64,000 nt of DNA from Protula sp. h YS-2021 (taxonomy: Eukaryota; Annelida; Polychaeta; Sabellida; Serpulidae): assembly GCA_949752745.1 (NCBI GenBank), contig OX457031.1, positions 8,221,328-8,285,327 of the forward strand. Direction: 5' to 3'. Below, piece by piece: positions 55,951 to 63,995 of this stretch. A model generated the notes under the pieces. It did not search any database and was not told the origin of the DNA. It saw only the letters and a program-made list of their open reading frames with translations. Each line of letters starts with the position of its first letter. Position 1 is the stretch's first letter. A program made the translations under genes and the position numbers.

Positions 55951-56709
55951 ATGGAGTCGACAAGCTTTTACATTACTTTGCCTAGCAATGCGAGTATGAA
56001 TTATTATCCCAACAACAAGGCTTCGAATTATCAAATTCGTATGCCTCGAACCATCTATCTGAATGGAAAATATGAAGTGGCTCTAGCTGAAATTCAATAT
56101 CCACATACATGGTCAACGATGAGACAGGGCATGGACTATTCTATTCAGTATCGACAACAACTATTCGATGATCCTATTCTTAGCACTCTCGATATTCCTT
56201 ATGGCTACTATAGAACCATACAAGAACTATGTGAGGCAGTCAATGAAGAAGCGACTAATACTCTGAAACTTACAGAAGCTATTCGGCTAAAGTATGATAG
56301 AATTAGACGACGCGTGTTTCTATTTCTCGATTATGGCTATGAAGTGTCCTTCTCCACTGGATTAGCTGAGATTTTAGGATTTATCCCAGATCACTGGTAT
56401 ACTGAAACAGGTAGAGCTGACCATAAAGCCGATGTGAAACAGGGGTTTTATACACTGTATGTGTATTGTAGTATTTGTGAACCACAAGTGGTTGGGGATT
56501 ATTATGTGCCTTTGCTACGTTCTGTTGGGATACAAGGCCATGATGGTGAGATTGTTATGAAAACGTACAACGAACCGCACTATGTTCCTGTAAACACATC
56601 CAAATTTGACATGATAGAGATGAATATAAAGGACGACACAGGCCATACTGTTCCATTTCAAACTGGAAAGGTGATTTGTAAACTCCATTTCCGACCAAAA
56701 GCACTATGA
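55951..56709 (+). CDS. Minor capsid (penton) protein
   Basis: 252 residues. Contains the features of Polinton penton-like single jelly-roll proteins: an N-terminal SFYITLPSNASMNYYPNN, then YEVALAEIQYPHTW, a SFSTGLAEILGF motif, an IYLNGKYEV strand and a C-terminal strand set ending CKLHFRP. It is predicted to form the five-fold vertices. ATG 55951 is the first in frame. The stop overlaps the next start (ATGA). Confidence 0.88.
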   Translation: MESTSFYITLPSNASMNYYPNNKASNYQIRMPRTIYLNGKYEVALAEIQYPHTWSTMRQGMDYSIQYRQQLFDDPILSTLDIPYGYYRTIQELCEAVNEEATNTLKLTEAIRLKYDRIRRRVFLFLDYGYEVSFSTGLAEILGFIPDHWYTETGRADHKADVKQGFYTLYVYCSICEPQVVGDYYVPLLRSVGIQGHDGEIVMKTYNEPHYVPVNTSKFDMIEMNIKDDTGHTVPFQTGKVICKLHFRPKAL

Positions 56710-57062
56710 AAGCCTACACACACGATCCGTCTGCATATCGCAACCACTTTCTTCGACAAGTGGGTGGAGAATTGCCAGGATTCAAAGGAGCGCGAATTCA
56801 ATATGGGGATGGTATTGGTTCAATACTGGGATCATTGGCTCGTAGAGCTATTCCGCTACTTAAGGCTGGGGCTAAGATCGTTGCGCCACATCTTAAGAAG
56901 GCTGCAAAGAATGTTGCGAAAGATGTTACGGGCCGAGTAGCACAGCGTGTGTTTGGTGGTGGTGATGTACATAAAAAGAGAGTGCAACCGATGAAACGTG
57001 CTAGAAGACGAAGAACAGCTAGACGGATAACATCAAAAAAGCATAAAAGAGATATCTTTTAA
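56706..57062 (+). CDS. Basic amphipathic minor virion protein
   Basis: 118 residues: GDGIGSILGSLARRAIPLLK begins a Gly/Ala/Lys amphipathic helix (to VAKDVTG), followed by a Lys/Arg-rich tail (RARRRRTARRITSKKHK). The layout recalls adenovirus minor or core polypeptides (pVI, pX) and is regularly encoded beside the capsid genes of Polintons. It is likely packaged; a role in membrane passage or DNA binding is inferred. Confidence 0.75.
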   Translation: MKAYTHDPSAYRNHFLRQVGGELPGFKGARIQYGDGIGSILGSLARRAIPLLKAGAKIVAPHLKKAAKNVAKDVTGRVAQRVFGGGDVHKKRVQPMKRARRRRTARRITSKKHKRDIF

Positions 57063-57066
57063 AATC

Positions 57067-58440
57067 ATGTCTCTCATTCACAATCATTCGTGCGAATGCA
57101 GTCTTTCTCCATTGGAATGGTTTCACGTACCGCCAACGCAAACGGCTGTAGAGAAAAGTTATAATGTCGACTATCAACCACTGACGACCATTAGAGAGGG
57201 TGCTCCCATAGAATTCTACATTCCTGCGAGTACAGAAGAATATCTGGATTTAAAGAACAGCAAAGTTCATATTGTATGCCGCATTGTAAAGGCTGATGGA
57301 ACAGTGTGTGGCCCAGAGGACCAGGTCTCCTGCATCAATGATGTGTTTAACGGGCTATGGTCTAATATTGAATTGTTTCTGAATGATCGGTTGGTATCTC
57401 ATAGTAACAACACCCATGGGTATACCAGCATGATCTCGCATCTCATCCATGATTCGGAAGAAAGTCTCCATTCCGAGCGCTCTCTGCGGCTCATGTACAA
57501 GGATACTGCTGGGTCGATGAATAGTCATGAGGTGAAAAGGCCTAATCATGAACGCTATGTATCCGGGTTTCATGTCAATGCCGACGGTAGTGATCTAGCT
57601 GAGCAAGGAAACAATGGCTTACACCATCGTTATTTGCATACACGTCTCAGCCGTGAGTTTATGCTGGCAGGTGGTTTAAGGATAGATTTGTTTGAGCAGG
57701 ATCGCTATCTTCCGAATGGCATCAGTTTGAAGTTGCGTTTCCATAGACAGAAAGATGATTATGTATTGATGGCTGCAGATAATACCTATAAGGTAGAAGT
57801 GAAAGAGGCATTTTTAACCATTCGCAAAGTGAGGGTGAGTCCAGGAATTCAGTTAGGGCATACAGACGCATTGCTGAAAAGTCCTGCCAAGATCATCATC
57901 ACTAGAAAAGAATGTAAAGTCCTGGCCATTCCGGCAGGGTTTCGCTCTTTTGTGAAAGACAACATCTTTTTGGGTCAATTGCCACATCGCATTGTCATTG
58001 GTCTGGTTCATAACGAAGCCTTTGGTGGGTCAGTCGCGAGGAATCCATATGATTTCAAACATTTTGATCTGAACTATATGCAACTGTACACGGATGGTGA
58101 ACCAGTCCTGTCCAAACCGCTCAAGCTTGACATTCCACAGGACAAGTACCTAGACGCTTTTGAAACGCTTTACAAATCGTTTGACCGATTGAATGGTGAG
58201 AAAAGCTCCATTATAAAAAGGGAAGATTGGCCTAGAGGGTATTCTTTATTTTCGTTCGACTTAACACCGGATTATGATGGAGCTGTTCATTTTCCCCTGA
58301 TCAAGCATGGGAATTTGCGGCTAGAAATGAACTTTGCTAGGGCTTTGCAACCTACAATCAATGTCATCGTCTATGCTGAATTTGACAACATTATTGAGAT
58401 CAGTGCCAATCGTAGCATCCAATTCGACTACCAGTCATGA
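57067..58440 (+). CDS. MCP: Major capsid protein, double jelly roll
   Basis: 457 residues, the usual length for Polinton double-jelly-roll capsid proteins. Typical motifs: an N-terminal region with IEFYIPASTEEYLDLKNSKV, the strand set IVCRIVKADG, NGLWSNIELFLNDRLV, GYTSMISHL, a second domain with GISLKLRFHRQKDDYVLM, ITRKECKVLAIPAG, and a C-terminal GNLRLEMNFARAL then VIVYAEFDNIIEI. It forms the hexons of an icosahedral virion, so the element should be able to build particles. The stop overlaps the protease start (ATGA). Confidence 0.95.
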   Translation: MSLIHNHSCECSLSPLEWFHVPPTQTAVEKSYNVDYQPLTTIREGAPIEFYIPASTEEYLDLKNSKVHIVCRIVKADGTVCGPEDQVSCINDVFNGLWSNIELFLNDRLVSHSNNTHGYTSMISHLIHDSEESLHSERSLRLMYKDTAGSMNSHEVKRPNHERYVSGFHVNADGSDLAEQGNNGLHHRYLHTRLSREFMLAGGLRIDLFEQDRYLPNGISLKLRFHRQKDDYVLMAADNTYKVEVKEAFLTIRKVRVSPGIQLGHTDALLKSPAKIIITRKECKVLAIPAGFRSFVKDNIFLGQLPHRIVIGLVHNEAFGGSVARNPYDFKHFDLNYMQLYTDGEPVLSKPLKLDIPQDKYLDAFETLYKSFDRLNGEKSSIIKREDWPRGYSLFSFDLTPDYDGAVHFPLIKHGNLRLEMNFARALQPTINVIVYAEFDNIIEISANRSIQFDYQS

Positions 58441-58877
58441 ACACGAAGCAGATCGAAGCTATCCTGAGCCATGATGCCGCGACCAAAGACTTGTTTCAAG
58501 GTGTGTTTGCCATGGACCAGTTACCACCGTCTTTACAACGCGGTGCCTATGTCATCAACACCGACGATCATGATGAACCAGGAGAGCATTGGGTGGCAGT
58601 GTATTATGACAAAGACCCTGTGGAATACTTTGACTCTTATGGACTGTTCCCTCTCGATGAGCGTTTAGAAACGTTTTTAAGAAAGGACTATATGTATAAT
58701 TCCATCTCATTACAAACGCCGATATCATCGGCGTGTGGTTTTTATTGTGTCTATTATATATGGCATAGAGCTCGAGGTCAGAGTATGTTTGACATTGTGA
58801 ATATATTAAAAAGAAAGGATGGGGATTTTATTGTAAAGGATTTTGTCTATAGACATTATAAACCTTTGTTTTATTAA
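58437..58877 (+). CDS. PRO: Adenain-like cysteine protease
   Basis: 146 residues, the maturation protease that cleaves virion precursors. Catalytic pattern of the C5 family: His51 in GEHWVAVYY, Asp66 in YFDSYG at the acidic site, Gln93 in LQTP, and Cys100 in SACGFYC. The Gln-Cys spacing of seven equals that of adenain. All residues are intact. Begins in ATGA overlap with the capsid gene. An AATAAA at 58923-58928 follows. Confidence 0.92.
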   Translation: MNTKQIEAILSHDAATKDLFQGVFAMDQLPPSLQRGAYVINTDDHDEPGEHWVAVYYDKDPVEYFDSYGLFPLDERLETFLRKDYMYNSISLQTPISSACGFYCVYYIWHRARGQSMFDIVNILKRKDGDFIVKDFVYRHYKPLFY

Positions 58878-59006
58878 TGGGAAGGGGGGGTGTAGTTAAG
58901 CTGTAGTTAAGTTGTTGAAGAAAATAAAAAGACTCAAGTTTCAAACTGATCTTGTTTTATTGTGTTTTTTTTCCAAACTCCCCCCCCCCCACTTCTTATC
59001 TACCAA
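58878..59006. terminator. Convergent poly(A) region
   Basis: AATAAA at 58923-58928 on the plus strand, and tttatt at 58956-58961 giving AATAAA on the minus strand. The rightward capsid block and the leftward PC4-like block therefore end facing each other in 130 bases. Confidence 0.7.
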
Positions 59007-59381
59007 CTACTTTTTACAGTTTTCTATCAATACATGGATCAATGCATGCCATTCATTACAATTTAAATTAATATAGGTATCATAGACATTACATCCACGT
59101 TTGTAAATGCTATGAAAGCTCACATAACACACATCACCAAACTTTATCACTTTAACAGTTTCATGTTCAGACAGTTTCAGTTCATATCCTTCTTCTAAGT
59201 CCATCAGCCGTATCAGCCGCATAGGCTGTGTCACCTCAATGGATTTGGTACCCCGCTTGAGTTGTATTCCATCCTCTTTGAATTCAAGCAGAAGATTCTT
59301 CCCAATCCAATGCGTGTAACAGCGCGTTCCATTCCACGGTGCTGAGGGTGATGATGTCGCAGCCTTCTGTAAGCTCGTCAT
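59007..59381 (-). CDS. PC4-like small protein 1 (or second half of a two-domain protein)
   Basis: 124 residues from ATG 59381. The core has strands LLLEFKEDGIQLKRG, GYELKLSEHETVKVI and VCYVSFHSIY, then YINLNCNEWHALIHVLIEN. The last part is the strand plus Trp helix typical of PC4 domains. The ATG lies 98 bases inside the preceding gene, and its first 25 residues look like a shadow of that gene's coding sequence. A better fit is that this is the second domain of one protein beginning at 59637, joined by a frameshift near 59300 or by splicing. Confidence 0.6.
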   Translation of the reverse strand: MTSLQKAATSSPSAPWNGTRCYTHWIGKNLLLEFKEDGIQLKRGTKSIEVTQPMRLIRLMDLEEGYELKLSEHETVKVIKFGDVCYVSFHSIYKRGCNVYDTYINLNCNEWHALIHVLIENCKK

Positions 59382-59637
59382 ATTGGCGAAATTGTACAAA
59401 CACGTCTAGACCGTTCTCAGTCACACGCACTTCTAATTCATCCGAGACTGCTAGGAGAAAGCCGGGTATTCTCAACTTGTCTAGGTGATCCTTCAACACG
59501 GATTGGTCATCAAGCGATAGGACGAGATACTGTCCAAAATGCCGTAACACAATGTCATCACATAAGTTTCTCAGATAGGAGAACCCATATGTCATGGGTT
59601 CATAATCCATCAAATAGTCGTCTTCCATCTCATCCAT
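59284..59637 (-). CDS. PC4-like small protein 2
   Basis: 117 residues: acidic start (MDEMEDDYLMDYEP), strands GQYLVLSLDD and ELEVRVTENGLDVFVQF, then DIITLSTVEWNALLHALDW. It shares the Trp-helix ending with its neighbours. A TATA box (tataaaa, minus strand, 59642-59648) sits only 4 bases before the ATG, so the functional start may be a later ATG (59628 or 59610). Confidence 0.65.
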   Translation of the reverse strand: MDEMEDDYLMDYEPMTYGFSYLRNLCDDIVLRHFGQYLVLSLDDQSVLKDHLDKLRIPGFLLAVSDELEVRVTENGLDVFVQFRQYDELTEGCDIITLSTVEWNALLHALDWEESSA

Positions 59638-59641
59638 GTAT

Positions 59642-59650
59642 TTTTATACT
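59642..59650 (-). promoter_or_regulatory. TATA box, minus strand
   Basis: agtataaaaa on the minus strand between the genes at 59644-60018 and 59284-59637. Confidence 0.55.
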
Positions 59651-60018
59651 CGGAGGATGTCGAACAGTGGATGCTGTATAGCTTCTAGGAATCGTAAGAC
59701 TGCGCGCCAGTTCTTGATATCAAAGAAGATCAACTGTGCATAGGGTGTGTCTGGCACAACTCCCTTATAATCCTTTGGATAATCCTGTAAAAGATTTCTA
59801 CAGAATGTCACACGTATGTTAGAATCATATTCAGCCACCGTCACTTCCAGTTTATTTTCAAGTCTGCGTTCAAACCCAGCTTCAAGCGGTATGTTTTTAA
59901 AGTCTTTCCACACTTCAGGTTTAAACCGATAAGCAGAACATCTCCGAGAACCCATCATCACTTCATTCCTCTCATTGACTTTAAGGTAAGCACCATTGTT
60001 TAACATGAGTGCATTCAT
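59644..60018 (-). CDS. PC4-like small protein 3
   Basis: 124 residues with one and a half to two Trp-helix units: LNNGAYLKVNERNEVMM then RFKPEVWKDFKNI, and KLEVTVAEYDSNIRVTF then YAQLIFFDIKNWRAVLRFLE. The order of strands and helix matches a diverged PC4 domain. ATG 60018 is clear; 14 bases separate it from the preceding gene. Probably binds nucleic acid; role inferred only. Confidence 0.65.
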   Translation of the reverse strand: MNALMLNNGAYLKVNERNEVMMGSRRCSAYRFKPEVWKDFKNIPLEAGFERRLENKLEVTVAEYDSNIRVTFCRNLLQDYPKDYKGVVPDTPYAQLIFFDIKNWRAVLRFLEAIQHPLFDILRV

Positions 60019-60032
60019 GATGGGTTACCTGG

Positions 60033-60398
60033 TTATGCGTTGTCGTCTTGTCTGCGAAGCCTTTTATCCACTTCTTTCACCTGCTTCTTCAACATTTTCC
60101 ATTCAGGTATGGTCAGCAAGATACCCTTTTTCGTAGGACGGTTCCTTCCAGTCCCCTCATCTCTGAGGTACTTGCGAATGTTCACCACACCTTCATTGCT
60201 TTGTTTCATAATCTTGATATACTTTCCATTGCCTAGAGAAAGCATTCCATCCCACGACTGTGGTGGTGGTGGTGCCGCCGTCGCCGTCTCCACTTTTAAT
60301 TTCTTGATAGTGGTGGTGGTGGCGGTGGGATTGTTCACGTTCAAGTCTTTCACCGTATCTGCTAGAGTATCCATATCCGTTGTTGCAGATCTCTTCAT
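60033..60398 (-). CDS. PC4/Sub1-type coactivator protein (Polinton)
   Basis: 121 residues. After a low-complexity Thr/Pro start, residues about 50-115 are a clear PC4 domain: LGNGKYIKIMKQSNEGVVNI, RKYLRDEGTGRNRPTKKGIL and LTIPEWKMLKKQVKEVDKRL. PC4 binds single-stranded or melted DNA and assists transcription. It is the best-conserved member of the family here and allows the others to be recognised. ATG 60398 is preferred over an in-frame upstream non-ATG codon; a TATA box lies 65 bases upstream. Confidence 0.88.
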   Translation of the reverse strand: MKRSATTDMDTLADTVKDLNVNNPTATTTTIKKLKVETATAAPPPPQSWDGMLSLGNGKYIKIMKQSNEGVVNIRKYLRDEGTGRNRPTKKGILLTIPEWKMLKKQVKEVDKRLRRQDDNA

Positions 60399-60462
60399 GT
60401 TCACCCTCAACTCACTCTCACTCTGAACTCACTCTGAAGTTGTGGTGAGAGTCCCCCCCCCC

Positions 60463-60470
60463 TTTTATAC
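60463..60470 (-). promoter_or_regulatory. TATA box of the PC4 gene
   Basis: gtataaaaggg on the minus strand (TATAAAA at 60463-60469), matching the gtataaaaga boxes at 50521 and 52380. Confidence 0.7.
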
Positions 60471-63400
60471 TGTTGCTGCCGCCGCCGCCCTGGCTGCTGC
60501 CGCCGCCCTGGCTGCCACCCTGGCTGCCGCCCTGGCTGCCACCCTGGCTGCCGCCCTGGCTGCCACCCTGGCTGCTGCTGCCTTGTAATGCCCATGCGCC
60601 AAAGTGGAATAGCCATCATTCAACACGTATCGCTTATCATCAAAGGGGGAGAGAGCTACTTTCCTCAACTTCTCCGAGAAAATCTGGTGGTCATAGCTTC
60701 GAATGGTGTGTCCTGTCACCATCATCTGCGTTTGATTGAACAAACTGTCCTTATACTGCTCATGTTTCATCCGTCTTTGACACGCGTATGTGATACCTTT
60801 AGCCGTATGTTTTTCTTTCCCACCATACATCATGCTGTACATTTTCGGCCGAAGTCCAACAAACTCTTCAATGGGAATGCCCGCCGTCTCATCTTTCATT
60901 TTCCCAAGCACTTTCTTGTTCACGTTGGAATGCAGGAAATGATTGGGGGGATAGTCACTTGTGTCGAACAAGTCGGCATCTTCCTGCATATCCTTGTAGA
61001 TATCATCCGTTTCTATGTCGTAACATAGACTGTCGGTGTCGCTGAACAACAACTTGGCGTCGGGATACTTGGTCATGATGTAGTTGTAATGAAAGTCAAA
61101 CATGAGCACTTTGCTGAGGTCGAGAATGGTGAAGCCGACTTGAATGGGCTTATCCAGAAGCAAATCCACTTTGTGTAAATGTACCGCGGTCAAATCTTCA
61201 TTGAAAATTCTAAATTGGTGGAATGACGGTTTGGCTACAACTTTCTTGAACCGCTTTTCCTGGTGAACGAGTTCCACATGGATGCGTTTTCTCACATTTT
61301 CCATGGTTTTGCCAAACACAGAGTTGTTCGTCAATTTGAAAAAATCTTTCTCAAACGGGTTCTTGGCCAACTTTCTCTTTTCCGTGTTCAACGAGATGTA
61401 TTTCGCTAACCATTTGCTCTGTGCAAACATGATGGCACGATGCACCTTCATGACTTTCAATCCCAGTGACACATATTGCTGTAAATTTCTATAATGAAGT
61501 ACATATTTCTTCTTGTCACACAAGTTGGGAATAAGCTTTTCATTGGGTTTGTCTTTCATGTTGAGATCTTTCCGTAGTTTCTGACTATGCTCTGATAATT
61601 CTCCCACCGTCACACTTTTCCGCTCTGGAGCCACTGGGTAGTGATTATGACGATCATGAATGGTCTGTGGGTATTCCAAATCCACTTCTAAAATGTAGCC
61701 AATCTCGTCATCTTCATCCACTTCCATGAAGTCAATGGATTCTGGCTCGTTCACCCACATGAATCCACTTTCCGGCATGCTTTGTGACATGGCCCAGCCG
61801 TACAGGTTGTTTGCGTCGAGGTACATCAGGTAATGGGTCGGTTTCGTGGGATCATACTCTGCTACGTAGGGGTTATTTGCTTTCGCATACTTGTGTGTGA
61901 TGACAGATATTCCTCCACGTAAGCCTTGTTCAACCATTTGGTACATGTCAATGTCATTGATCAATTCCAACTTCACCTTTGTCGCTTTTAGCATCGCATC
62001 CCACGACAGGCCTGGCGCCGTATAGTAGTGGGCAGGATCCAATTCATAGGTGTTGAGACATACGTGACGAAAGTTTTCAAACACGTCAGCCAGCAGTAAC
62101 ACATCCGATTTCAGGTACAAGTCATGGTAGTCGCCAAATGTAGTACAGTGGAATGTCTCCCACACCTTCTGTGCATGTGCATAATCCTCATCGCTAATGC
62201 CTTCTTCACTGAGCAGACTGTAAAACTTGTCCTTGGACGGCAGTTGTGTTTCAGCAAACTTGGATGGCTCATCCACGTAATCGTAGGGGTACACTCCCTT
62301 TCTCAACAGTAACTCTTGCTGGTCGCTATCGTGAATGTGAGAAGTCATGTGATAAAAGTTCTCTTTCCCTTCTGCCGCCAGGTTGGAGACCAACTTCTGT
62401 AGAGACGTACTCATGAACTGAAAGCTGTCCGTAAATTTCAGATTGCTCATGGTGAATGCAATATATTTCTCAACGGTGTTGGGAATGACCGTAAGCGTTT
62501 CATTTTTGAACTTTCCAATTTCCTCCATGATCAAATGACTGTCATAGCCTCGCAAATTGTGGAAAAAGACAGGGATGATAAACGAATCTTTATCCCCCTG
62601 CTGATCCTTTCGAAATCGAAATTGTAAATTGCATTCACTATGTGCAGCTCCACGGTATTTGCCATTGATATGATCATGATCTCTCACACGATCTGCTCCT
62701 AAAGGCTCATGACAAATGTAGCAGTCGACCGCAGTCCTGAAATCCTCTTTGTCTGCGCGAGTCATCACCATCTCCTTTGGCTGTTGTAAACCGTGCACAA
62801 TACGATCACGCTCAGCCACCATATGGTCTAAAAAGACTTTCACAGCATTGTCTCCTCGATACAGGACTGGGGCGCGTGTCTCATACTGACTCACAACCAC
62901 ATAGGCAAAGCTGTTTGGACGGTGATGCTGGTACCTCACTTCTTCATGCTTTTTCGTGAAACATTCAAAGTCAGCATAAATCACAAAAGGGACTCGCTGT
63001 TGTTTGGCTACATTCTTGAACTTGATAAAGGGTTCCTTGGGAAATGATAAACGTTGCGCTCCATGCTTGCCACACACTTCGCGATGCTTGTCTAACAGAT
63101 CTTGTCGCTTAAACCCGTGAAGGCAGTTAAAACAATAAAACATTGCTCCATTATACTTGGTACGATAAGCCATCAGTCTGCTGAAATTCTTGATAAGGCA
63201 ATAATGCCTTGTCTTGTCATTGCTAATCAAAAGTAAGTTGATTTCTCTCGCGCTGGCTGCGCTGGTGTTTCGACTCAGTTGTATCGGAACAACAACCTCC
63301 TGTTCATATCCAAACACGTTGATGGACACATCATTCTCCTTTTCAAACTTTGGAATGTCTCTAATCGGTGTGGGAAATGTCATGCCTTCCACCTTCAATT

Positions 63401-63995
63401 CGTTCTCAAATGCTTTGTATACATGCACACGCTGTCGGTTATTGCTTGTTGAAGGGTGAAGGTGAGCCAGTACTGACCATAAGAAACACTTGTTGTCTTT
63501 ATTCTGAATGTTTAATACACCTAATGTATTCTTCACTCTCTTCGGCAGTTCGATATAACTGCTCGCTTCCAGAGGTGCTGATGTAGCTGTATGCACTTCA
63601 ATATACAGGATGTTATCCAACACCCAGCCAGACCCTTGTCGCTCATGTTCATCAAACTTGGTAAACAATTCTTTATAGGCTTCTGGCAAGTCCTGTTCAA
63701 TATCCTCTGGATTGTAGGCTATATGTGTTCGACTGCTGATAAAAGCATTATCCACTTGTTCTACCATCACACCTTCAGCATTCGCCGTCAGTTTCTTGAA
63801 GCGTGCATGCACGACAATGTACCATTTCATGCCATGGTTTAAGGTCTCCAACAAATGTCTCTTAATCCGATTCTCTTGTTGCCGCATTTCAAGTAATAAA
63901 TCCGATCCATCTTCAGGCTCAAACCGTCTTTCCTGTGCATTTTCACCAAGACTCACTCTTCTCCCTTTCCCTACTTGTACTCTCTTTGGAAGCAT
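60465..63995 (-). CDS. POLB: Protein-primed family B DNA polymerase (Polinton)
   Basis: 1176 residues, full frame; ATG 63995 is 5 bases from the window edge, so an earlier start cannot be excluded. Exonuclease boxes: DFE at 342-344, N480 with YD at 484-485, and YLKSDVLLLADVFE near 627-640. Polymerase boxes: YLDANNLYG 725-733, NNSVFGK 890-896, DTDS 986-989. Inserted features are a Cys/His finger (YCFNCLHGF...C, 287-308) and an EndoVII/HNH-like site (CYIC...DHDHINGKYRG, 425-449). Before them, DNKCFLW (Cys170) and RHYCLIKN (His264) recall an OTU-type protease fold. Conserved sequence ends at HGHYK (1138). The last 38 Ala/Arg residues come from a GC repeat. Replicates the element using a protein primer. 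Confidence 0.95.
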   Translation of the reverse strand: MLPKRVQVGKGRRVSLGENAQERRFEPEDGSDLLLEMRQQENRIKRHLLETLNHGMKWYIVVHARFKKLTANAEGVMVEQVDNAFISSRTHIAYNPEDIEQDLPEAYKELFTKFDEHERQGSGWVLDNILYIEVHTATSAPLEASSYIELPKRVKNTLGVLNIQNKDNKCFLWSVLAHLHPSTSNNRQRVHVYKAFENELKVEGMTFPTPIRDIPKFEKENDVSINVFGYEQEVVVPIQLSRNTSAASAREINLLLISNDKTRHYCLIKNFSRLMAYRTKYNGAMFYCFNCLHGFKRQDLLDKHREVCGKHGAQRLSFPKEPFIKFKNVAKQQRVPFVIYADFECFTKKHEEVRYQHHRPNSFAYVVVSQYETRAPVLYRGDNAVKVFLDHMVAERDRIVHGLQQPKEMVMTRADKEDFRTAVDCYICHEPLGADRVRDHDHINGKYRGAAHSECNLQFRFRKDQQGDKDSFIIPVFFHNLRGYDSHLIMEEIGKFKNETLTVIPNTVEKYIAFTMSNLKFTDSFQFMSTSLQKLVSNLAAEGKENFYHMTSHIHDSDQQELLLRKGVYPYDYVDEPSKFAETQLPSKDKFYSLLSEEGISDEDYAHAQKVWETFHCTTFGDYHDLYLKSDVLLLADVFENFRHVCLNTYELDPAHYYTAPGLSWDAMLKATKVKLELINDIDMYQMVEQGLRGGISVITHKYAKANNPYVAEYDPTKPTHYLMYLDANNLYGWAMSQSMPESGFMWVNEPESIDFMEVDEDDEIGYILEVDLEYPQTIHDRHNHYPVAPERKSVTVGELSEHSQKLRKDLNMKDKPNEKLIPNLCDKKKYVLHYRNLQQYVSLGLKVMKVHRAIMFAQSKWLAKYISLNTEKRKLAKNPFEKDFFKLTNNSVFGKTMENVRKRIHVELVHQEKRFKKVVAKPSFHQFRIFNEDLTAVHLHKVDLLLDKPIQVGFTILDLSKVLMFDFHYNYIMTKYPDAKLLFSDTDSLCYDIETDDIYKDMQEDADLFDTSDYPPNHFLHSNVNKKVLGKMKDETAGIPIEEFVGLRPKMYSMMYGGKEKHTAKGITYACQRRMKHEQYKDSLFNQTQMMVTGHTIRSYDHQIFSEKLRKVALSPFDDKRYVLNDGYSTLAHGHYKAAAARVAARAAARVAARAAARVAARAAAAARAAAAATV
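60475..60590. repeat. GC-rich ggcggcagccaggg repeat
   Basis: About eight imperfect 12-15 base units. On the minus strand it encodes the Ala/Arg tail of the polymerase. The same motif occurs at 50650-50745 in opposite orientation, encoding the Gly/Ser stretch of the first gene. Confidence 0.75.

Noticed and set aside
60407..60619. Minus-strand Gln/Pro/Trp/Arg-rich frame beside the PC4 gene
   Set aside because: Third-frame reading of the ggcggcagccaggg repeat, overlapping the polymerase end and the TATA box.
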